From: Theobroma cacao
Taxonomy: Eukaryota; Streptophyta; Magnoliopsida; Malvales; Malvaceae
NCBI RefSeq assembly: GCF_000208745.1
Contig: NC_030856.1
Location: forward strand, 6,874,448 to 6,938,447
Direction of reading: 5' to 3'
DNA: 64,000 nt
Shown in pieces: positions 57,291 to 64,000 of the stretch. The notes under the pieces are model-generated. The model ran no database searches. It was not told where the DNA came from and saw nothing but the letters and a program-made list of their open reading frames with translations. The position numbers and the translations under genes are program-made. Every line of letters starts with the position of its first letter. Position 1 is the stretch's first letter.

Positions 57291-57560
57291 GGGCGAACTT
57301 CAACTGTTCTTTTCAAGAACAAGATATGAACTAGTAATTACACAGCTTAACGTTCCATAACTGCTATTCTATTTTTTTTCTTCTAGCCGTTCCAAAAAGG
57401 TACCTATTGCTTGAAATTACTGTTGAAGCGTACTTTAGAATCCCAGTTGAGGGAAAAATTAGTCAGAATGCTTTGCAATTGCTCCTGCATCATATCCTTG
57501 ATTCCTATCTCGTTCCAACTACAATATTAAGTAGCTTTTTAACTTGAGATATATTAAAGT
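55746..57560. repeat. Amplified noncoding unit 3
   Basis: Follows unit 2 head to tail with an offset of about 1.4-1.5 kb. It ends in the decayed exon 3 pattern (57180-57480), which includes the poly-G tract. Confidence 0.75.
57270..57293. repeat. Poly-G tract (24 G)
   Basis: Twenty-four consecutive G after nine T. The paralogous sites have short G runs (GGGGGGTCGGGG, GGGGCTGGGG, GGGGGATGGGGG, GGGGTGGGGG), so a G-rich site lengthened here or the assembly collapsed or guessed it. Confidence 0.85.
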
Positions 57561-57649
57561 TCTATTATTTTTCAATACATTTATCAACATCTTTTACATG
57601 AGTAACATTCGATCATGAATTATGAATCTCACGTATGTATGAAATTCTA

Positions 57650-58440
57650 TTTATAAATGAGATATATATTATTATATATATAATAAAAATATTTTTAATC
57701 AACGTTATTTGATGTAATTAAATTCATGATACCCCATTTTATATTTGATGTGAATGTGATTATTAAGACTTACTAACAATTTGAACTTCAAAATTTGAGA
57801 GTCACGTGATTTAACCCTAAAAAGTTACTAGACTAGTGTTTGGACTTGAATTGTAATAAATGACATCAGAACATGTGACAGCCCAATGTGAGCTTTCACA
57901 TTGTGCTGGTGAAATCTTGATCCTATAAAGTGAGCCTTGATTGTTATGTGTGCCACATTTTATGTGTATATGATTTTTAATTATTAAGACTTATTTAACG
58001 AGCCAAGTCAATTACTATTAACAACTTGAACTTACCCTTTTAAGAGTCACGTGGTTTAAACCTGAAAACAATTAATAACTTAAGCTTGAGTTTTTTAAAA
58101 CCACGTAATTTAGATTTGAAAAGTTGTTAGACCTACATCTAGTTTAAGAGTTGAAAACTTATTAAACCCACATCTAGTTTAAGAGTTGAAAACTTGTTAA
58201 ACTCACATCTGATGTGAATATGATTATTAAAACTTATATAACAATCCAAATCAACCACTACTAACGACTTGAGTTTGCCTGAAAAATTACTTAACCAATA
58301 CTTAGATTTTGGTGATTATAAAATTCTTACAGATTAGATAAATTTTAGTAATATTAATTATAAAAATATTTAAACTATAATAAACAAATGTGATTATTTT
58401 CATGGATCAAGAAGTTTTTCTAACATTCATACTTACAAGA
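57650..58440. repeat. AT-rich repeat copy and degenerate tandem repeat
   Basis: Three loose copies of about 230 bp (near 57740, 57965 and 58205) share GATTATTAA.ACTTA, CAACTTGA and AGAGTCACGTG. A tighter pair of 35-bp units with ACATCTAGTTTAAGAGTTGA lies at 58130-58200. The flanks are the AT-rich repeat. No gene. Confidence 0.6.
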
Positions 58441-60676
58441 CTTAAGTGATGTTATTTGCTTAAAATAAAGTCACTGCCTATGTATATATACATGCACACA
58501 TGGACATACATACATGTCTATATGCATACATCTTACACACATAAATACATCCATTAGAACAAGGTTAGACCTACAAATTATCATTCATTGACAAACAAGT
58601 CCTGTTTCTTTATCCAATTAAGCCATTTTTTTTCCAATTTACTGTCTGTGTGAAAATAAAGGAGGCATCATTAGTACCATCATTCTTCCTACAAACTTAC
58701 ATTTCATAGGCACCTTCATTTCACAAAGGAAACAAACAAAGATGGAGGAGAAGAAATGACATATCGAACGAAGAATGAACTTTCTATGTAAAATTCAATT
58801 AACAAAGCAATTCAACACTGACAATTGACCATAGTCTCCGTTTAACAAAAAAAACTTCCAGAGGAACATAAGGAGAGTCCAATGATAATCCAAACCAGTA
58901 AGTTGGCTGTAATAATCTGTAACCTTTACCACACTGGATGGAATATAACGCTAAACGTTTGCTCTACTAAATGAAGTTCTAAGAGCTGCATAAAGAGAAC
59001 CATCAAGGAAAGCAGTATAGTTTCCACTCTCCAACAACACAACTCAATCTACAACAGCAAGGCCAAAAATCTATCAAATGTATCTCTGATAAAGGAAAAA
59101 TTAGTTATATTGAATCTACTCATGAAAGGATCAATGAAGATGTTTTCTTTATGGAGTGAACATAGTTTAGGGTAATCTGCCAATTGGTTCACACAATTAT
59201 TTCCACACAATTAGAGTAATACATCAATTCATTTCCACAATTATTTTCACTATAATTCCGTACAATTCAATCCCAATTGTCTACAGTGTAAGGGTTCACT
59301 TGCATGTAGCCCTATGCACCCCATAAGCATGGATGGCTAGATGATATGGACCCACTGCTGAAAAGTAATGCATTATTATCATTGTGATGATAAATGTTAC
59401 TGACTATTCCTGCTCCTACCATCATGGCCATAATATAAAAATAGATTTTCAAAGCCCTAACACAACAAGCACAACAATAAAGAAATAATAAAAAACACTT
59501 TAAAGAAACATGAACACACCTCAACAATTCCTTTTCGAGGTGCATGAATGGCTAAACAGAGGCAGTAGTCACTCTTTCCTGGTTCACAGTAAGAGGAACT
59601 TGACCATCTCCTTGTAGAAGCAGTTTGCATCACGATATCCCTGAAGAGTGTATTAGGAAAACTGCTTACAGAAAAGGAAAAAGGAGCTGTTGCTTTTCAA
59701 GAAATTCAAAACCATAGATGCAGAAGAAACCTTCCATAGTCGCACTACTATAGGTGCCTGAGTATCTAAGAGCATATACGATCATGTCAATCTGTAATAG
59801 CAGCCAAAGTGCCACTGGGTGATAAGGTGCACCTTTTCTTGGGTGATCCTTCAAACATGTCAAAGGAGAAGCTGGCAAAAGATCACAACATCAATAACAT
59901 ATTCAACAGGTTTTGGAAAAGCCTTAAGCAAGAGAACTAAGAAAGTGGCTAAGTTTGTATGCTAACTAAGCGTGTTCACATTCAGAACACATCAAAAGAA
60001 TTATAATTTCGCAGTAATTCTAAAGTAACATTCTTTGTCTCAAAATATGATAGAAACAGAAAAGTTCTTTCTTTGAAAATCAATTTACTCTCTATCCACT
60101 TAAATATTTAATTGCACATCAGAACACACTAATATAAAGAATTAAAAATGAAAATATAAATTATTTAGATATTCGAAATGCCTAATTATACTTTTATTTG
60201 AAGTAATTAACGTTATGTTCCGGTCAATGTTCATTTAATCAATTACATAATTTTGCTTTAAAGCAAATAGCAATAACAACCAAACCAACCTTAAAAAAAA
60301 TAAAAAATTAAAAAGAAAAATTACCTGTCTATGAATCAATCACCACGCAAAGAGTAAACCAAGATGAACCATCGAGAGGTCCCAACTGCAATCGCTTTAA
60401 TCTCATCGAAAACCAGCCACTCTATGGCCGTGATGCTCGGCCTCGATAGGTGACAGTTCGGGACAGATCTGGACCACGGCTCATCCGGGTCGGACCATCC
60501 GAGGATGAGAATAATTGATCGGTTAGCGATGGCGAGAGAATGGGCGTCGAGAGCACAGAGGAGAGTGGTGCTGGCGTCAGGGGCTAGCCATCCTACCTTG
60601 CCAGGGCCGAACTCGGACAAGTCTTCGCCGGCGATGAACCGAGATCCGTCAAGTGATAGTGGCTCCGCTTCGACAT
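58430..60676 (-). pseudogene. RAB3GAP2-like pseudogene, copy B
   Basis: Exon 1 at 60676-60325 starts MSKRSHYHLTDL, frameshifts, then reads LSEFGPGKVGWLAPDAS, LLCALDAHSLAIANRS, LGWSDPDEPW, ITAIEWLVFDEIKAIAVGTS and VYSLRGD, where a one-base loss puts a stop before the donor. Exons 2 to 5 are missing: about 60120-60320 joins exon 1 straight to sequence matching 34500-34560. Exon 6 at 59871-59731 (SPLTCLKDHPRKG, then in another frame LLDTQAPIVVRLWK) and exon 7 at 59640-59520 (SSSYCEPGKSDYCLCLAIHA, PRKGIVE) have proper splice sites. 59060-59140 holds the block C exon-like sequence. So this copy kept the first exon and lost the middle. It sits downstream of the intact RLP. Confidence 0.78.
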
Positions 60677-60895
60677 TGGCAATTGAGATTACAGATTGGA
60701 AAGTAAACCAGGAGACTTACTGTGGAGTCCACGTGTAGAGTTGTGAAGATAATTAAGAAAATTAAATAATAAATTAAAACTAAAATTAAAAGTAAAGCAT
60801 TCTTAATTAAAGTGTTTTAAATTACAACATTTTTCGATACAAACTTCAAACAAAAGCTGCTGCTCACAAATTTAAAAATGATAAAATGCTGCTCC

Positions 60896-63772
60896 TCACA
60901 AATTTCTTCTTCTTCTGCTTCTGCGAATCCACTTTGTAACATTGTTTTGCCAATCTCTCCCAACCATTCTGACAAACCACCATGGTCTTCCTGTTGTTAA
61001 CACAATGTATCCCATGCTCAATCCTAACACCACTCCACATCCATAGCCCATCATTACAACTTTCCAAATAAAGGCTATTTCAGAACCTTCATCTTCCTTA
61101 ACCACTGGTACAGTTGGTTTTGGTTCTTCATCATTGCCGCATTGCTTTGACAGTGGGAAGCCACACAGTCCCAAGTTATTGCTATAAGAATCGTTCTCAA
61201 AAGTACCAAATTGCTTCCCATGGGGAATTGGTCCCACAAGATCATTTTGTGAAAGATTTAACACTTCGAGGAATGTCAGATTCGTCAATTGGGAAGGAAT
61301 TCTGCCACCAAGCTTGTTTGACGAGAGATCTAACGACTCAAGTGCTACCATATTTCCGAAGGATGGTGGGATACGACCAGTCAAGTTGTTGTTAGACAAG
61401 TTGAGCGCTTGGAGAGAAATAAGTTCTCCGAGTTCCTCAGGAATTCGTTCACAAAATAAATTGTTCGAAAAGTCTATGGATGTAAAAATGGTTAGGGTTT
61501 TTCCCAACTCCATCTCCAATTTTTTTGCTGTTACATTCACAGAAGCTTTCTTAAAATAAATCATATAAGGTAGGCAGTTGCGATAAGCAAAACCTGGACA
61601 AATATGCGACAGTCTCTTTTGAGTTACATGATCTTTCATTGCTCTCAAATTTTGGAAGAATTTTGTTGGTAAGGGGCCGGTGAGCTCATTATGAGAGAGA
61701 TCAATTATTTGCAATGCCGAGAAGTTAGATGAAGCTATGGAATTGGGCATGGGACCATACAATCTATTCTTTCGCAAAATAAGAACTTGTAGGTCAGGAA
61801 GTGAAGCTAACCAATGGGGAAAGGTATCAGTGAACTTGTTGTTCCTTAAATTCAAAATTCTCAAGGAACTACAATTAGCCAAAGATCGTGGCAGTAATCC
61901 TTCCAAGTAATTTCTAGACAAGTCAAGAAACACAAGCGAACTTTGATTGCAAATCAAAGTATTTGAAAGAACTGGCCCTTGAAGCAAGTTTGACCGAAGG
62001 TCAAGAAATTGTAGATTCATTCCTGGAAATTGCTCCAAATTGGTCAAAGAGTTGCTAGAAAGGTCCAACTCGAGCAACCTTTCCCACCCTTCTGCTTCCC
62101 ATTTGGAAATTCCACCACAAATCTTGTTATTGGAAAGATCTAAAAAGTACAAATTTGATGTTCGAAAGAAACTTGGGAATTGTGTTATGCTACAAGAAGA
62201 GAATGACACATTAAAAAGCTGAGGGAAGGAATAGTTAACATCATTTTCGCTTGCGCTTAATGATAGTAAACTATTATTTGAAAGAACAAGATGGGTAAGA
62301 TTTTTGAGTTTTGCAAGCATATTTGACTTGATGACACCACTCAAGTTGTTTGAGGAAAGATCAAGCGTTTTAAGGCTCACAAGATCAAAAAAAGAATTCG
62401 GTATTGATCCATGAATGTCATTAGAACTCAAATCAATATTTTCAAGAGAATTAGGCTTCTGAATTTGGTCAATCGGACCAATGACTTTGTTATCGCTGAG
62501 ATCTAACCGTCTCAAAGATGGCAAAGTAAACAGCCAAGACGGTATTCCGCCACTTATAAGGTTACCGGATAAGTGAATTTCTTCTAGCAATCGAAGCTCA
62601 CTAACATGATTTGGTAGGGGACCTTCTAATCGATTATATGACAAATCTAGTTGGGTAAGTTGTGTGAGGTTGAACATAGTTGTTGGAAGTTGACCACAAA
62701 AATTGCAGGAAGAAAGTGACCAAAAAGCCAATTTATTAAGGTTTCCAAAAGCATCTGGAATCTGTCCTCCAAAATCATTTTCAGAAAAATCTAGGAGGAT
62801 GATTTGAGAGAGATTTCCAATTGATGCAGGAATTGACCCTCTAAAACTGCAAAAGGAAAGGTCCAACAACTTAAGGCCACTACTCAAGTTTGACTTAGGG
62901 AAACCACCTGTGAGATTTTCATAATTCCTACTTAAATCTATGTGCTGGAGGTGTGGAAGGCGAAAAATTTCACTTGGAAATTCCCCATGCAGTTCACACT
63001 CACTGAGACTCAAACGTTCCAAAGATGAAGTTAAGTTCAAAAAAGAAGAAAGTGCAACATCAGACATATCTACAGAGTCAAGGATAAGGTTTCTTAATTC
63101 AGTTAAGTTGCGTGCAAGCATGTCAAAACCTTGACTATCAAATCTCAAGTCGGGATAACCATCCGTTGAAAGATCGAGTGAGACCAATTTTGACAGGAGA
63201 CTGATTTCATATGGGATTAAGTCAGAGAATGAATTATAGGAGAGATTAAGATGGGTCAAACTCACTAATTGATTAAATAACTCTGATGAGATAGAGCCAT
63301 TGAAATCGTTGAAAGCAAGGTTGAGTTGTTGGAGTCCTTGACGGTGGAAGAGGCTGCTGTTTTCAAGAAGAGAGCCATGAAGGTTGTTGGAACTAAGATC
63401 GAGCCATTGAAGTCTTTGAAGGTGGAAGAGGCTGCTGTTTGCAGGGAGAGTACCGTAAAGGCAGCTGTTACTGAGGTCAATGCCAATGACATGACCCGTC
63501 ACCGTGTGGCAACTGACTCCATCCCATGAACAGCAATCCGTGCTTTCATTCCAAGAACTTGTCCTTGGGTAATTAGAATAAACTGGCCCACAATAATCAT
63601 CTAGAGAAATGGCGTTTTTGAATTCAAGCAAGGCAGCTCTCTGTTCTGGAAGGCATAAATGAGCTGAATGAAGAAAAGAGGAAGGGGAACTCAATGAACA
63701 ATGGACCTGGAAATGCAAGAATGCTAAAAGCAGGCAAAGGATTCGATACAACATGCTAACTACCTTTCCCAT
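60896..63772 (-). CDS. Cf-9-type LRR receptor-like protein, intact
   Basis: Single exon, 958 residues, starting at MGKVVSMLYRI; the start matches the paralog and follows a conserved promoter. Signal peptide about 1-26; N-cap with CLPEQRAALLEFKNAI and CCSWDGVSC; plant-type extracellular LRRs (LxxLDLSSNNLSGxIP) to about residue 680; an island that breaks the repeat near AMKDHVTQKRLSHICPG up to VTAKKLEMEL; four more LRRs; C-cap GLCGFPLSKQC; acidic EEPKPTVPVVKEDEGSE; membrane helix about 899-926 containing GxxxG-like packing (GYGCGVVLGLSMGY); tail of about 30 residues ending in a basic RRSRRRRNL and no kinase. This is the Cf/Hcr9, HcrVf and Ve class of cell-surface immune receptors, which recruit SOBIR1 and BAK1-type kinases (family knowledge). 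Its ligand cannot be inferred. Compared with copy 1 it lacks about 47 residues, roughly two LRRs, before LEGLLPRSLANCSS. Confidence 0.93.
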   Translation of the reverse strand: MGKVVSMLYRILCLLLAFLHFQVHCSLSSPSSFLHSAHLCLPEQRAALLEFKNAISLDDYCGPVYSNYPRTSSWNESTDCCSWDGVSCHTVTGHVIGIDLSNSCLYGTLPANSSLFHLQRLQWLDLSSNNLHGSLLENSSLFHRQGLQQLNLAFNDFNGSISSELFNQLVSLTHLNLSYNSFSDLIPYEISLLSKLVSLDLSTDGYPDLRFDSQGFDMLARNLTELRNLILDSVDMSDVALSSFLNLTSSLERLSLSECELHGEFPSEIFRLPHLQHIDLSRNYENLTGGFPKSNLSSGLKLLDLSFCSFRGSIPASIGNLSQIILLDFSENDFGGQIPDAFGNLNKLAFWSLSSCNFCGQLPTTMFNLTQLTQLDLSYNRLEGPLPNHVSELRLLEEIHLSGNLISGGIPSWLFTLPSLRRLDLSDNKVIGPIDQIQKPNSLENIDLSSNDIHGSIPNSFFDLVSLKTLDLSSNNLSGVIKSNMLAKLKNLTHLVLSNNSLLSLSASENDVNYSFPQLFNVSFSSCSITQFPSFFRTSNLYFLDLSNNKICGGISKWEAEGWERLLELDLSSNSLTNLEQFPGMNLQFLDLRSNLLQGPVLSNTLICNQSSLVFLDLSRNYLEGLLPRSLANCSSLRILNLRNNKFTDTFPHWLASLPDLQVLILRKNRLYGPMPNSIASSNFSALQIIDLSHNELTGPLPTKFFQNLRAMKDHVTQKRLSHICPGFAYRNCLPYMIYFKKASVNVTAKKLEMELGKTLTIFTSIDFSNNLFCERIPEELGELISLQALNLSNNNLTGRIPPSFGNMVALESLDLSSNKLGGRIPSQLTNLTFLEVLNLSQNDLVGPIPHGKQFGTFENDSYSNNLGLCGFPLSKQCGNDEEPKPTVPVVKEDEGSEIAFIWKVVMMGYGCGVVLGLSMGYIVLTTGRPWWFVRMVGRDWQNNVTKWIRRSRRRRNL

Positions 63773-64000
63773 ATTTTCTCGAGGAAAAGGAAGTTATGAA
63801 ACAAGGGTAGTCGAAAAAGGGCAAGCTAGGGAGGTGAAACTGAAAATGAGTTGGGGTTGAGATCGAGGGACATTATAAATGAAGTACCTGAGAAGTGGAG
63901 ACATCTCCTTTTCAAGTCAACCAACAAGTCTTTGCAAAATCTCTTAAATTAATGGAATAAAAAGGAAAAGTGTATGTGCCGTGTTAGACTGAAAAGCATT
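63773..64000 (-). promoter_or_regulatory. Upstream region of the intact RLP
   Basis: The first 105 bp match RLP copy 1 almost base for base. A TATA-like ATTTATAATG lies at about 63871-63880. Beyond it begins the RLP-upstream block found in orphan form elsewhere, here with a deletion near 63940; it continues past the window end. Confidence 0.7.

Noticed and set aside
57069..57329. Small glycine-rich protein
   Set aside because: The glycines come only from the poly-G tract; paralogous copies keep no such frame.
61114..63529. Plus-strand open frames over the intact RLP
   Set aside because: They are antisense shadows of the regular LRR coding pattern and show no domain of their own. The same shadows occur over RLP copy 1 and the receptor kinase.
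1..64000. tRNA, rRNA or microRNA genes
   Set aside because: I found no cloverleaf with the conserved tRNA boxes and no ribosomal sequence. MicroRNA hairpins cannot be judged by eye in such AT-rich DNA.
1..64000. NB-LRR (NLR) intracellular receptor genes
   Set aside because: No P-loop, kinase-2, GLPL or MHD motifs were seen on either strand; the LRRs belong to extracellular-type receptors.

Overview
This is nuclear DNA from a flowering plant, almost certainly a eudicot and probably a woody rosid; the species cannot be fixed from the sequence. The evidence is AT-rich intergenic DNA, intron-containing genes with plant splice sites, Ty1/copia, hAT, CACTA and LINE remnants, and two plant-specific leucine-rich-repeat (LRR) receptor families. 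All coding sequence I recognise, apart from the main copia element, lies on the minus strand.

Layout. 1-9.8 kb: no intact gene; several direct copies of a sequence that elsewhere forms the upstream region of the receptor-like protein (RLP) genes, mixed with decayed exon-like blocks and small transposons (a CACTA MITE at 7.5 kb, a hAT MITE at 9.8 kb). 10-16 kb: LINE debris including an RNase H fragment, and a 1.69-kb solo LTR. 16.5-22.2 kb: a five- to six-exon LRR receptor kinase of the FLS2/EFR/Xa21 class (subfamily XII, non-RD), broken by two nonsense codons and a failed exon duplication. 22-32.8 kb: noncoding; holds an orphan copy of that kinase's promoter and 5' leader and old duplicated blocks. 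32.8-36.05 kb: a multi-exon pseudogene of a Rab3GAP non-catalytic subunit (RAB3GAP2-like). 36.1-40.9 kb: a 5'-truncated copia element, followed by a second copia gag-protease fragment (41.15-42.44 kb). 43.1-44.2 kb: a second RAB3GAP2 fragment. 44.66-47.68 kb: a Cf-9-type RLP with two in-frame stops. 47.96-49.28 kb: a solo LTR in that RLP's upstream region. 49.3-57.6 kb: a tandem array of noncoding units with further insertions. 58.4-60.7 kb: a third RAB3GAP2 fragment. 60.9-63.8 kb: an intact Cf-9-type RLP, the only clearly functional gene here.

How it fits together. The window looks like a resistance-gene cluster grown by repeated segmental duplication of a unit that reads, on the minus strand, RLP upstream region, then RLP, then RAB3GAP2-like exons. 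Only one RLP kept an open frame. The RAB3GAP2 passengers have decayed to different degrees and act as markers of the number of duplication rounds. Several transposon insertions can be dated relative to the duplications because a paralogous copy keeps the empty site. I see no prokaryotic-style system, CRISPR array or new enzyme pathway. The most unusual content is the set of promoter copies without genes and the RLP/RAB3GAP2 mosaic.
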